Positions 16,885 through 26,272 are shown, counted from the first letter of the stretch. The stretch: DNA of 64,000 bases from Lysobacterales bacterium PRO7 (GCA_021404785.1 QWHH01000011.1:24789-88788); one strand, 5' to 3'. Program-made: numbers and translations. Notes: generated by a model from the letters alone, not told the origin.

Positions 16885-19566
16885 ATGACGATTTCCGAAG
16901 AACCGCGTGTTGCAGTTTCAGACACATTTGCACGTTGCCTGTCGATACTCGGCTTATTGGCTTGCTGGCTGGCATTGAGCTATTTCGGAATGGAGGGTGC
17001 GCAAGCGGCAATTCCATCCACAGAACGTGCGGTATTGCTGAATCTGTACGGTTACACCGATGGCATCCACTGGGATCCACAGTACCAAGGTGGCTGGAAC
17101 GGCCCGCCCGGTACCGAATGCGCTTGGTACGGAATCACTTGCGATGCCACGAGTTCCACAGTAATAGGAATCAACTTGGCCGGGGTAGGAATGAATGGTG
17201 CATTGCCTTCATTGTCCGCACTGACGAATCTGCGAACGTTCGATATTCATCAAACTGCTACCGGCGGAATCGGCGCTTACAATTCGTTGTACGGTCCGAT
17301 TCCGCCTTTGAGCGGGTTGACACACCTTCAAACATTTATTGCCAACAACACGTATTTCGACGGCAGTATTCCGTCATTGGCCGGATTGGCCGAGCTGAAG
17401 GATTTTGAGGTATATACCTATGGTTTCAGCAGCCTTGGCGGGTCGATTCCATCCCTGAGTGGGTTGACCAATCTTGCTCGGTTCGATGTTCATGGCGACG
17501 GTCTCACCGGGCCCATTCCATCGCTCACGGGTTTGTACAACCTTGCCTATTTCCGAGTTGGTGGGAACCACCTGACCGGATCGATTCCGGATCTAAGCGG
17601 GTTGGATGCCTTGAACTATTTTGATGTTAGTGCCAATTACCTAACTGGCAACGTGCCTAATTTGATTGATTTGCCTAATCTCCAGCATTTTCTTGCCTAT
17701 GGAAATTTGTTGGATGGAACCTTCGGAGAGTGGTCCGATCTTCCGCAATTGTTGGAGTTCAATGCCGAATATACCCGATTGACAGGCGGTCTTCCTGCAT
17801 TAGTGCAGGCGCCAAACATTCAACGATTTGTGGCGGGGCCGAGTGGCCTTACCGGCAATATCCCCGATATTTCGCAGTTGACGAACCTTGTGGTGTTTGG
17901 CGTGGCCGGCAATCAATTGACTGGCCCACCACCGTCGCCGCCCGCGTCGTTGGTGAATGCCCGCGTCAATGCGACCGGCGGTGGCGCCTTGTGTCCGAAC
18001 CTTCTGACGCCAGCCAGCGATCCACCATCAGCCATCGATACCGATTGGAATACGGCAACCGGAACGACGCCATGGTCACTGAAATGCGCGCCTGATCCGA
18101 AATGGCCGTCGTTTGTTCAGGCTTCTTCGAGCCGCAATCCATCGGTTTTCGGGCAGGCCGTGACATTCACTGTTCTGGTGAACGGCATGAATCCGACCGG
18201 CACGGTGACGTTCACGTCGCTGCCGGAGGTTCCCGGTAATGCAGGTCAGACGACGACTTTGTGCGACGCCGTGCCGCTGAACGATCAGATTGCGACCTGC
18301 ACTGTCGACAACTTCGACGCGGGCACTTCAAATGTGATCGTCGCCAGCTACTCAGGCGACGCGAACAACGCGCCATCAAATAATGTCATCGGTACGATTT
18401 TCGGGAACGTGAGCATATCCACCGTCGACCAGTTGGTGTACCAGTCCGTTACGGAAAGCGCCACGGTGAACCCTGTACAGACGGGACAGCCTGTCGATCT
18501 GACGGCATCGATCGCGGGCGGCAAGCCCGGCGATACGGTAACCTTTTACGATGGCCGGGCCACGCTTTGCGCGAATGTCCCGGTCGTTGTCGAACAGGAT
18601 CATCAGGTGGTGCGTTGCACGACGCAGTTTTCGACGACGGGGCCGCATCCGCTCATGGTTGGATATGTCAACACAGGCGTTGGCGGTGCGTCCGATCCCC
18701 TGATCATGAATGTCGTGTCTGCGGCTGCCTTCGACAGCGACCAGTTCGCGCTGACGGGTTCGTGGTACAACCCGCCGACATCGGGGCAGGGGTTGGAGAT
18801 CGAGGTTTATCCCGATCTATCCGGCACGGGCACCGGCTTCCTGTTCGGCGGATGGTTTACGAACGACGCGCAAGGAAATCCGCAGTGGTACACCCTGCAA
18901 GGAAGTCTTGCGGCGAGTCATGGGGCATCGTATTCGTTGGCCATTGCCGAATCCACGGGTGGCAATTTCAACGCGCCGCCGATAACCCAGGCCGTCGCTG
19001 ATGGCACGGCAACGCTCACCTTCTACGATTGCTCCCACGCGGCGTTGGCTTACAAGTTCAACGATGGCCGCAATGGCACGATTCCGTTCGTGCGTCTGAC
19101 GCCGGCCACGGGATGCAGTTCGTCGGTGCCAGCCGGGAATATCGCGCCGCCGCCAAACTACGCAGACGTGCTGCACTCGGGAGCATGGTACGATCCGGCG
19201 ACATCCGGACAGGGATTGATGATCGACATCGTACCGTCGATCAACACGTTTTTTGCGGCGTGGTACACCTACGCGCCGCAGAGCGAAGCGCAGACTGGCG
19301 CAGCTTCGCAGCGCTGGTTCACCTTGCAGGACAACGCCTACACACCCGGCGCACTGAACTTGAACAATGTACCGATCATTGCGACCTCGGGCGGCGTGTT
19401 CAATCAGCCGTCGAATGTGGCGACTACTCAAGTTGGCACGGCGAATATCGCATTTACGTCATGTATGACGATGACGCTGACCTACAATTTCACGCAAGGC
19501 GAATTCAGTGGGCAGAGCGGGACGATCCACGAAAGAGCGATCGTGCCGCTGGCGGGATGTCAGTGA
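16885..19566 (+). CDS. Secreted plant-type leucine-rich-repeat protein with Ig-like domains and two WYNP modules
   Basis: 893 residues. An N-terminal hydrophobic export segment (LSILGLLACWLALSYF) is followed by an LRRNT-like cap (ERAVLLNLYGYTDG, ECAWYGITCD). About ten LRRs of the GxIP type come next (residues about 95-350, for example LTGSIPDLSGLDALNYFDVS), closed by a cap LCPN and NTATGTTPWSLKC. Two Ig-like repeats (about 405-610) precede two WYNP modules (GSWYNPPTSGQG at DNA 18758 and GAWYDPATSGQG at about 19181). No enzyme motif is seen; extracellular binding is the likely role. The LRR half is A/T-richer than the Ig/WYNP half. Confidence 0.85.
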   Translation: MTISEEPRVAVSDTFARCLSILGLLACWLALSYFGMEGAQAAIPSTERAVLLNLYGYTDGIHWDPQYQGGWNGPPGTECAWYGITCDATSSTVIGINLAGVGMNGALPSLSALTNLRTFDIHQTATGGIGAYNSLYGPIPPLSGLTHLQTFIANNTYFDGSIPSLAGLAELKDFEVYTYGFSSLGGSIPSLSGLTNLARFDVHGDGLTGPIPSLTGLYNLAYFRVGGNHLTGSIPDLSGLDALNYFDVSANYLTGNVPNLIDLPNLQHFLAYGNLLDGTFGEWSDLPQLLEFNAEYTRLTGGLPALVQAPNIQRFVAGPSGLTGNIPDISQLTNLVVFGVAGNQLTGPPPSPPASLVNARVNATGGGALCPNLLTPASDPPSAIDTDWNTATGTTPWSLKCAPDPKWPSFVQASSSRNPSVFGQAVTFTVLVNGMNPTGTVTFTSLPEVPGNAGQTTTLCDAVPLNDQIATCTVDNFDAGTSNVIVASYSGDANNAPSNNVIGTIFGNVSISTVDQLVYQSVTESATVNPVQTGQPVDLTASIAGGKPGDTVTFYDGRATLCANVPVVVEQDHQVVRCTTQFSTTGPHPLMVGYVNTGVGGASDPLIMNVVSAAAFDSDQFALTGSWYNPPTSGQGLEIEVYPDLSGTGTGFLFGGWFTNDAQGNPQWYTLQGSLAASHGASYSLAIAESTGGNFNAPPITQAVADGTATLTFYDCSHAALAYKFNDGRNGTIPFVRLTPATGCSSSVPAGNIAPPPNYADVLHSGAWYDPATSGQGLMIDIVPSINTFFAAWYTYAPQSEAQTGAASQRWFTLQDNAYTPGALNLNNVPIIATSGGVFNQPSNVATTQVGTANIAFTSCMTMTLTYNFTQGEFSGQSGTIHERAIVPLAGCQ

Positions 19567-19573
19567 ATCGAAT

Positions 19574-20965
19574 TCATTGGGCCAGTGGCGGCAATCGCTC
19601 ATCGACCAGCCGGTCGGCGAGCGTCAGATCGACCTGATCGAGCGCTGTCTTGCCGGTGGTGAGTTCGCGCAGGATGCCGGACTGGATTTCGCCGCGCTCG
19701 AATGCGACCGAGTAGGGCAGGCGCGAAAACGTGACCATCCAGTAGCGCGGTACGAAGCGGCCCGGATGGCGGGCGGCGAGTTGGCGTTCAAGCGCGCGCA
19801 TCAGCAGGAAGTGTGCGTCGGCGACGGAGTCACGCATCTCGATGTAGTTTTCCAGCGCCATCGCTGCGATCGCGTCCGCGTTCGGCTTGCGTCGATGCTG
19901 GAATTGCGCGAACACGGTTTCGAAATCGCTGCTTGAATCTTGCAGCAGATCGGCGAGTTCCACCGCGTCTTCGAATCCACAGTTCATGCCCTGGCCGTGG
20001 AACGGCACGATGGCGTGCGCGGCGTCGCCGATCAGCAGGGCGCGACCAGCCAGGTGCCAGCGATCCAGGTACAGCGTGCCGAGGATGCCGGTCGGGTTGG
20101 TGTCGAAGTCTTTTTCCAGATCGGGGATCAGCGGCAGGGCGTCGCCAAAGTCGCGCGCGAACAGCGCATGCGCGTCGGCGCCGCTGCGCACGCTGTCAAA
20201 GCCGGGTTTACCGGAGTTTGGCATGAACAGGGTGACGGTGAAGCTGCCCTGCGCATTCGGCAGCGCGATGCACATGTAGTTGCCGCGCGGCCAGATATGC
20301 AGGGCGTTGGGTTCCATCGCGAACTTGCCCCCTTCACCGCTGCGCGGAGCTTCTCCCGCGGGCGGGGGAAGCGAATCAAGGGCCGGAATTTCAAGTTCCT
20401 TGTAGCCGTGTTCGAGCGGCTCGAAACGCTCGCGCAGGTCCGAATGCGTGCCCATCGCCGCGCGCAACGCCGAACCCGCACCATCCGCGCCGATGATCGT
20501 TTTCGCTTCGTGCGTGCGGATCGATCCAGCGTCGTCGCCGAAATGCAATGTCGACGAATCCCAATCGACCGAATCGAGGCGTTGGCCGAAATGAATGCGC
20601 GCGCTGGCCTGTTCGGCGGCATCGAGCAGGGCCATGTTGAGCGCGCCGCGGCTCACCGACCAGATCACCTCGGAATCGTCGCGGCCGTAGCGCAGCAGTT
20701 CGGTATGGCCGTCCGCATGGTGCACCATGCGCCCGCGCATCATCACCGCGATCGGTTCGATGCGCTTTTGCAATCCGGCCACGCGCAGGCCGTGCCAGCC
20801 GCGTTCGGCCAGGGCGAGGTTGATCGAACGCCCGCCCTGGAAACCGTGGACGCGCGGATCGGGCCGGCGTTCGAACACGGTGACTGCAAATCCGCGTTGC
20901 GCAAGCAGGGTGGCGGCGAGCGCGCCGACGAGGCCGGCGCCGATCATGGTAATTTCGGGTTTCAT
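19574..20965 (-). CDS. kmo: Kynurenine 3-monooxygenase (FAD)
   Basis: 463 residues from ATG at 20965. Rossmann motif GAGLVGALAATLLAQRG, then FQGGRSINLALAERG, the FAD motif ALLIGDAAHAIVPFHGQGMN, NALHIWPRG and GYKELEIP, all typical of KMO. It hydroxylates kynurenine to 3-hydroxykynurenine with NADPH and O2. No other kynurenine-pathway gene is in the window. A GC-rich palindromic stretch adds a peptide near SLPPPAGEAPRSGEGG between GYKELEIP and FAMEPNALHIWP, where relatives have a short loop. It is divergent from the S10 peptidase gene. Confidence 0.9.
   Translation of the reverse strand: MKPEITMIGAGLVGALAATLLAQRGFAVTVFERRPDPRVHGFQGGRSINLALAERGWHGLRVAGLQKRIEPIAVMMRGRMVHHADGHTELLRYGRDDSEVIWSVSRGALNMALLDAAEQASARIHFGQRLDSVDWDSSTLHFGDDAGSIRTHEAKTIIGADGAGSALRAAMGTHSDLRERFEPLEHGYKELEIPALDSLPPPAGEAPRSGEGGKFAMEPNALHIWPRGNYMCIALPNAQGSFTVTLFMPNSGKPGFDSVRSGADAHALFARDFGDALPLIPDLEKDFDTNPTGILGTLYLDRWHLAGRALLIGDAAHAIVPFHGQGMNCGFEDAVELADLLQDSSSDFETVFAQFQHRRKPNADAIAAMALENYIEMRDSVADAHFLLMRALERQLAARHPGRFVPRYWMVTFSRLPYSVAFERGEIQSGILRELTTGKTALDQVDLTLADRLVDERLPPLAQ
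20325..20385. repeat. GC-rich palindrome-containing insert inside kmo
   Basis: The stretch contains nested inverted repeats (on the minus strand GGAG/CTCC and CCGC/GCGG stems, with flanking CCCCC and GGGGG). It reads in frame through kmo as a Pro/Gly/Glu-rich loop. It resembles the C-rich palindromic elements usually found between genes in this group. Confidence 0.5.
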
Positions 20966-21061
20966 CGGCAAAGTGTAGCAGTCGCGCTTCCCGTGACTTT
21001 CGGGGCATTGGCCGCAACCGGATTCGCCACTAGGATGGCGGTTCATTCGAGGGGAATACCG

Positions 21062-22666
21062 ATGCGCAAAATTGTCCTGAGTTCGATGGTGGCGTTGGGT
21101 TGCCTGGCACTTGCACCGGCATGGTCGGCCGACAAGGCGGCAGCGGACAAGCACGAAGACGCATCCGTCGCGTCGGCGGTCAAGGCACAGAAGGTCGAGA
21201 CCTCCGGCAGCGTCAGCGTCGAAGGCAAGAAGCTCGACTACAAGGCCATCGCCGGCACCATTCTTCTCACCGGCAAGGACGAGGACAAGGATGATCCCAC
21301 CGCGAACATGTTCTACGTCGCCTATTTCAAGAGCGGTGTGGATAGCGTCAGGCGCCCCGTGACCTTTCTCTACAACGGCGGCCCGGGCTCGTCCACGGTG
21401 TGGCTGCACATGGGCGCGTTCGGCCCCAAGCGCGTGGTCACGCTGGACGACCAGCACACGCCGGCGGCGCCGTACCAGTTGATCGACAACAACTACAGTC
21501 TGCTCGACGCGTCCGACCTGGTCTTCATCGACGCGCCCGGTACCGGTTTTTCGCGCCTGCTGGTCAACGAAAAGGACAAGGCCAAGCGCGCTGCGGCGAT
21601 GAAGGAACGCGGCAAGGAATTCTACGGCGTCGACCAGGACGCGCAGGCTTTCGCCCAGTTCATCACCAAGTTCCTGACTGAATACGGGCGCTGGAATTCG
21701 CCCAAATACCTGTTTGGCGAAAGCTACGGCACCACGCGGTCCGCAGTGCTGGCGAACGTGCTGTCGACCGAGCAGGCCGTGGATTTGAACGGCGTGATGC
21801 TGCTGTCGCAGATCCTCTCGTTCGCCAACGATATCGACGCGCCGCAGTACAACCCGGGCGTGGACCAGCCGTACGCGCTGGCGCTGCCGACCTATGCGGC
21901 GACCGCGTGGTACCACAAGAAACTGCCGAACCAGCCGGCGCAGCTCGAACCGTTCCTGAAAGAGGTCGAACAGTTTGCGATGACCGACTATACGGTCGCG
22001 CTCGCGGCTGGCTCCACGCTCGATCCCGAACGACGCAAGGCTATCATCGCCAAGCTGCACGAATACACCGGCCTGCCGGAGTCCTACATCGACAAGGCCG
22101 ACCTGCGCGTGTTCGGCGGCGAGTTCGAGAAGACTTTGCAGGATTCCGCCGACCTCACCACCGGCCGCCTCGACACGCGCTTCTCCGGCCCGAGCATGGA
22201 CCCGCTGGAACAGCAGTCGGCCTACGATCCGCAGTCCGCCGCGATCAGCTCGGCCTATGTGTCGATGTTCAACGATTACGCGCGGCGCACGCTCAAGTTC
22301 GGCGAAGGCATGACGTTCCACGAGTTCGGCAATGTCTATCCGTGGGACTGGAAACATGCCGCGCCCGGCCTGCCGCCCGGATTCTTTCCGTCATCGACGA
22401 ACGTGATGTCGGATCTTGCGGTGGCAATGAAATACAACCCGCAACTGCATGTGCTGCTGGCCGGCGGTTATTACGATTTGGCGACGCCGTATTTCGCTGC
22501 CGTGTATGAAATGCGCCATCTGCCGATTCCGGCGAAGTTGCAGTCCAACATCGAGTACGCGTTCTTCCCGTCCGGGCACATGGTCTACGCGCACGAGGAA
22601 TCGCTGAAGAAATTGCACGATGTGACAGCGGCTTTCATAGGCCGCACGGATAATCTGGGCAAATAG
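21062..22666 (+). CDS. S10-family serine carboxypeptidase-like peptidase
   Basis: 534 residues; ATG at 21062 behind GAGGGG. Signal peptide ends near PAWSA. The alpha/beta-hydrolase peptidase motifs are FLYNGGPGSST (oxyanion region), GESYGTTR with Ser221, the Asp in GGYYDLATPY and the His in FPSGHMVY. S10 enzymes remove C-terminal residues from peptides; the signal peptide places it in the periplasm or outside. It converges with the TerB-like gene, seven bases apart. Confidence 0.92.
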   Translation: MRKIVLSSMVALGCLALAPAWSADKAAADKHEDASVASAVKAQKVETSGSVSVEGKKLDYKAIAGTILLTGKDEDKDDPTANMFYVAYFKSGVDSVRRPVTFLYNGGPGSSTVWLHMGAFGPKRVVTLDDQHTPAAPYQLIDNNYSLLDASDLVFIDAPGTGFSRLLVNEKDKAKRAAAMKERGKEFYGVDQDAQAFAQFITKFLTEYGRWNSPKYLFGESYGTTRSAVLANVLSTEQAVDLNGVMLLSQILSFANDIDAPQYNPGVDQPYALALPTYAATAWYHKKLPNQPAQLEPFLKEVEQFAMTDYTVALAAGSTLDPERRKAIIAKLHEYTGLPESYIDKADLRVFGGEFEKTLQDSADLTTGRLDTRFSGPSMDPLEQQSAYDPQSAAISSAYVSMFNDYARRTLKFGEGMTFHEFGNVYPWDWKHAAPGLPPGFFPSSTNVMSDLAVAMKYNPQLHVLLAGGYYDLATPYFAAVYEMRHLPIPAKLQSNIEYAFFPSGHMVYAHEESLKKLHDVTAAFIGRTDNLGK

Positions 22667-22673
22667 AACCGGA

Positions 22674-23153
22674 CTAGGCCGCGCCGATTCCGGGTATGCG
22701 CTTGTGCAATTCGTCTTCCGGGAAACCCAGCGCCGTGGTGATCTGCAGCAGAAAGCGCTGCTCGCCAGGGCGGATGCGCGCATCCGCTCCGGCCAGGCGC
22801 AGCAAGCCTGAGTACAGGCGCTCGACTTCGCTCGACCCGGGCTTGAACTGCGCGAGCAGGCGCCTGGCGTCGGCGGAATAATCGTAGTCGCGGCGACAGC
22901 CGGTGGCGAAGGATTCGGTGGCGATCTGGCGCGCCCGCGCGTTGAGCTTGAGTTCTTCCATCAAGGTGTTGGTGAACGCTGCTTCTTCGGCGGAAACCAC
23001 GCCATCGGCGCGCGCCATCGCGCCGAGCAGGCCGAAGGAGACCTGGATCAACAATTCCTGGCGCGGATCGAGCTTGCCGCTGAACAATTCGCCGAAAGCG
23101 TTCTTGACATCGCGAAACAGACTGCCGCTTGTCGCGGCGGTGTCGTTTGACAT
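22674..23153 (-). CDS. TerB-like (tellurite resistance/DjlA N-terminal) domain protein
   Basis: 159 residues; ATG at 23153 with GGAGGG upstream. An acidic helical TerB-type fold is indicated by QVSFGLLGAMARADGVVSAEEAAF and the second half GLLRLAGADARIRPGEQRFL. No ter operon is nearby, so a tellurite role is not supported. It is cytoplasmic, as no signal peptide is seen. Confidence 0.75.
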   Translation of the reverse strand: MSNDTAATSGSLFRDVKNAFGELFSGKLDPRQELLIQVSFGLLGAMARADGVVSAEEAAFTNTLMEELKLNARARQIATESFATGCRRDYDYSADARRLLAQFKPGSSEVERLYSGLLRLAGADARIRPGEQRFLLQITTALGFPEDELHKRIPGIGAA

Positions 23154-23220
23154 GACCGCACCCTCCCCGTGGATGCGGCCATGTTGCGCCAGATTCAAAA
23201 AAATGAAAAGTCCTGCCAGC

Positions 23221-23532
23221 TCAGTTTTGTGACTTCACCCAGTGCTCGTATTGCGCCTTGCTGATGCTGTTGGCGTGGTGCGCGATGTAGTCGAAATCGT
23301 TCAGCAGCGGCGGATAGGCGTTAGCCTCTTCGCGGGTAATCCTGCCGTTGTGGTTCGCGTCCAGCGTGGCGAAGGCTGGCGGCGGGCCGTAGTGATCGGG
23401 CGCCGGTTGGCCGGACGTCAGGGTGACGCGGGTGCCGTTGGCTTCGGTGAAATGGACGGTCTGGTCCTGGGCGTAGGCGCCGCCACTGGCGAGCAACGCG
23501 CCGGTTGCAAGCAAGGTGAGTGTGCGATTCAT
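23221..23532 (-). CDS. Secreted EF-hand protein
   Basis: 103 residues; AGGAGA precedes the ATG at 23532. A signal peptide ends near GGAYA. One canonical calcium loop is visible (DANHNGRITREE) followed by a degenerate second hand (DYIAHHANSISKAQYE). It is a small periplasmic or secreted calcium-binding protein of unknown partner. A/T-rich DNA of about 65 bp separates it from the TerB-like gene. Confidence 0.8.
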   Translation of the reverse strand: MNRTLTLLATGALLASGGAYAQDQTVHFTEANGTRVTLTSGQPAPDHYGPPPAFATLDANHNGRITREEANAYPPLLNDFDYIAHHANSISKAQYEHWVKSQN

Positions 23533-23589
23533 GGCATTCTCCTGTCGTCGTTCGCGGATACACTTCATCAATTGAAGTGAAGCGTCCGC

Positions 23590-24909
23590 ATGGGCAGACC
23601 GGAAACCCGCAACGAAGTTCGGCTATCCGCGCAGCAGGCGCGCAATCTGCACCTGGCTGTTCAGGGTCTGCTCACGCCCGCACGCGCGCGGGCCACGCGG
23701 GCGCGCGTGCTCGCTGCGATCGCGCGCATGCGCCTGTTGCAGATCGACACGATCAATGTCGTCGCGCGCAGTCCCTACCTGGTACTGTTTTCACGCCTCG
23801 GCGCTTACGAGCCGCGCTGGCTGGACGACTTGCTCGCGCGCGGCAAAATCTTCGAATGTTGGGCGCACGAAGCCTGCTTCGTGACAATGGACGATTACGC
23901 CTTGCATCGCGGCCAGTTCGATGCGCGTTCAAAGCACTGGGCGCACCAGCGCGCGGCACGCATGCACCGCGAACATCGCGAATCGATGGACAAACTGCTT
24001 GCGCATATCCGTGACCACGGGCCGGTGAAGTCGTCGGATTTCGAGCGCAAAACGCGGGTACAACCGGGCTGGTGGGAATGGAAGGACGAAAAGCGCTGGC
24101 TCGAGGCCTGGTTTGCGCTTGGCGAAGTGATGATTGCGCGACGCGACAGTTTCCAGCGCGTTTACGATCTCACCGAGCGCGTGCTGTCACGCGCGAAAAT
24201 GGATACCGTCGCATTGTCGCCAGTGGACGGGACGAGGGAATTCACGCTTGGCGCGGTGCGTGCACTCGGTATTGCGCAGGCGCGCTGGATCGCGGATTAC
24301 TTTCGCAGCGGGCGCAAGCACAAGAATGCCGACCTGGACGACTTCGTCGCCAGCGGCGAATTGATTCGTGTGCAAGTGCGCGGCTGGGAGAATCCTGGTT
24401 ATGTGCATCGCGAGCATCTGCCGCTGCTGCGTCGGGCGCGGAGATCGGCCTTGCGCGCCACGCACACGACGCTGCTGTCGCCATTCGATCCGGTTGTCTG
24501 GGATCGTGAGCGTGCGCTGGGGATGTTCGATTTCGACTATCGACTGGAGTGCTACACGCCCGCGCACAAGCGCCGCTTCGGCTATTACGTGCTGCCGATC
24601 CTGCATCGCGGCAACCTGATCGGGCGGCTCGATGCCAAAGCGCATCGCGGTGACGGGTTGTTCGAGATCAAGTCGATTCACCTGCAAACCGGCGTTGTGC
24701 CGGGAGATGAATTGATCGCAGACGTGGCCGGCGCAATCCGTGAGTGCGCCGATTGGCACGCGACACCGCGCATCATCGTGCGCAAGTCTGATCCGGCGGC
24801 ATTCGCGAAACGCCTGCAAGCGGCGATCATGTCGCCTTCGCATGCGCCCCGGGCTGGTAGGTCCCGGCCTGCGAGCGGAATGGAATCGCGAGGCGATTCC
24901 AGCCGTTGA
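23590..24909 (+). CDS. ycaQ: Winged-helix DNA glycosylase, YcaQ/AlkX family
   Basis: 439 residues of the HTH_42 family (PF06224). LQIDTINVVARSPYLVLFSRLG contains the QxD catalytic motif of YcaQ-type interstrand-crosslink glycosylases; SPFDPVVWDRERALGMFDFDY and YYVLPILHRGNLIGRLDAK are the C-terminal family motifs. It is expected to unhook alkylated or cross-linked bases. The last 27 codons overlap the convergent AhpD-like gene; that tail (rich in Ser, Arg and Pro) is outside the conserved domain, so the reading frame may just run on. Confidence 0.88.
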   Translation: MGRPETRNEVRLSAQQARNLHLAVQGLLTPARARATRARVLAAIARMRLLQIDTINVVARSPYLVLFSRLGAYEPRWLDDLLARGKIFECWAHEACFVTMDDYALHRGQFDARSKHWAHQRAARMHREHRESMDKLLAHIRDHGPVKSSDFERKTRVQPGWWEWKDEKRWLEAWFALGEVMIARRDSFQRVYDLTERVLSRAKMDTVALSPVDGTREFTLGAVRALGIAQARWIADYFRSGRKHKNADLDDFVASGELIRVQVRGWENPGYVHREHLPLLRRARRSALRATHTTLLSPFDPVVWDRERALGMFDFDYRLECYTPAHKRRFGYYVLPILHRGNLIGRLDAKAHRGDGLFEIKSIHLQTGVVPGDELIADVAGAIRECADWHATPRIIVRKSDPAAFAKRLQAAIMSPSHAPRAGRSRPASGMESRGDSSR

Positions 24910-25297
24910 TCGCAATGATGGCGAGTGAAAGATCGACCAGTTCCTTGTCGCTGAAGTGCTGGCATGCCTCCGCGTACAAGGCATCGGGCACATCGTTGCC
25001 GGCGATGCGGGTCAAAGCTTCGGTCCAGGCCAACGCCGCGCGTTCGCGCGCGCTGTAGAACGGTGCTTCGCGCCAGGCATCGAGCAGATACAGGCGCTGT
25101 TCGGTTTCGCCGGCCGCGCGCGCGTCCTTGCTGTGCATGTCCAGGCAATAGGCGCAACCGTTGATCTGCGAGGCGCGCATCTTCACCAGTTCCAGCAGCG
25201 TGGGCTCGATGCCGCAAGCGTCGACGTGCGCCTGCAGCGCGCGCATGGCCTTGAAACCATCAGGCGACGCCGTGTAATAGTTCAATCGCTGTGTCAT
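24827..25297 (-). CDS. AhpD-like carboxymuconolactone decarboxylase family protein
   Basis: 156 residues. The CxxC with following His (NGCAYCLDMHSKDAR) is the peroxidase-type AhpD motif. The protein probably acts in thiol-based peroxide defence; substrates of this subfamily are unknown. It lies 12 bp downstream of the cysteine synthase gene and its 3' end overlaps ycaQ by 83 bp. Confidence 0.88.
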   Translation of the reverse strand: MTQRLNYYTASPDGFKAMRALQAHVDACGIEPTLLELVKMRASQINGCAYCLDMHSKDARAAGETEQRLYLLDAWREAPFYSARERAALAWTEALTRIAGNDVPDALYAEACQHFSDKELVDLSLAIIAINGWNRLAIPFRSQAGTYQPGAHAKAT

Positions 25298-25309
25298 GGG
25301 ATTCTCGTC

Positions 25310-26260
25310 TCAGTGGAACGGCAATGGCTTGTCGTGGCCGGCGGTCGGGTGCATGAAGAAGTCGTGCAGGTATTTCTCGCCTTCGTCGTCGAGGATGGTG
25401 ACGACGGTTTTCAACTCGGGATGTTGCTCGCGGATTCGGCGTGCGGCAATCATGTGCGCGCCGGAACTTGGTCCGCAAAACAGCCCGCGCGTGCGCGCGA
25501 GCTTGCGCATTTCCGCCACTGCGTCTGCGCTGGCGACGCTGGTCGTGTCGCGCACGAGGGCGCGATGGTGGGCGAAGATGCCCGGCACGAAACCGTCGGA
25601 GATGCCTTCGATCTGGTGCAGCGCGACTTCGCCGCACAGGATCGTGCGCGATTCGGACGGTTCCATCGCGAACAGGCGCACGGCCGGGTTGGCCTTGCGA
25701 AACGCCTGGCCGACGCCGATCAGGGTGCCGCCGGTGCCGACGCCATGGACGAAGGCATCCGGCACCCGCCCATCGGGAAGTTGCGAGAGGATTTCCGGGC
25801 CAAGCCACTCGCGGTTTTCCTCTACATTCCATTCCGATTCGAACTGGCCGGGAAAGAAGAATCCGGGCTGCCTGCCGAGCTCACGCGCGCGCTCGAGCGC
25901 GGCGTTGACGTGGAAGCTGCCGCAGAACAGCACCTCGGCGCCGAATGCGCGCGAGATCGCGACACGCTCGCTCGACAAGCCCTCCGGCATCACCACGATC
26001 ATGCGGTAGCCCTTCACCGCCGCGACCATCGCGAACGCGTTGCCGGTGTTGCCGCTGGTCGCCTCGACGATGGTGTCGCCGGGCTTGAGTTGCCCGGCGG
26101 CTTCGGCGCGTTCGACGATGTGCTTGGCGATGCGCGCCTTGATCGAGCCGGAAGGATTCAGGAACTCGCACTTGGCGAAGATGCCGTCGATCTCGAGCAG
26201 CGGCGTGTCGCCGATCGCGTCGAGGATGTTGGCTGAAATGCTGGTGTAACGCGGTGGCAT
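25310..26260 (-). CDS. Cysteine synthase family PLP enzyme
   Basis: 316 residues. PLP lysine in NPSGSIKARIAKH, asparagine loop TSGNTGNAF, phosphate loop GVGTGGTLIGVG and the C-terminal PSSGAHM serine are all present, so it is a beta-replacement enzyme of the O-acylserine sulfhydrylase group. It converts an O-acylserine plus sulfide (or thiosulfate) to cysteine. Because the acyltransferase at 2.9-4.0 kb is probably a serine O-succinyltransferase, the donor may be O-succinylserine. The N-terminus is shorter than CysK. A cystathionine beta-synthase-like role is less likely. Confidence 0.85.
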   Translation of the reverse strand: MPPRYTSISANILDAIGDTPLLEIDGIFAKCEFLNPSGSIKARIAKHIVERAEAAGQLKPGDTIVEATSGNTGNAFAMVAAVKGYRMIVVMPEGLSSERVAISRAFGAEVLFCGSFHVNAALERARELGRQPGFFFPGQFESEWNVEENREWLGPEILSQLPDGRVPDAFVHGVGTGGTLIGVGQAFRKANPAVRLFAMEPSESRTILCGEVALHQIEGISDGFVPGIFAHHRALVRDTTSVASADAVAEMRKLARTRGLFCGPSSGAHMIAARRIREQHPELKTVVTILDDEGEKYLHDFFMHPTAGHDKPLPFH

Positions 26261-26272
26261 CGGTTGATCCGG

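Noticed and set aside
19940-21061. Upstream extension of the S10 peptidase frame
   Set aside because: It runs antisense through kmo; the true start is ATG 21062 with a ribosome-binding site and signal peptide.
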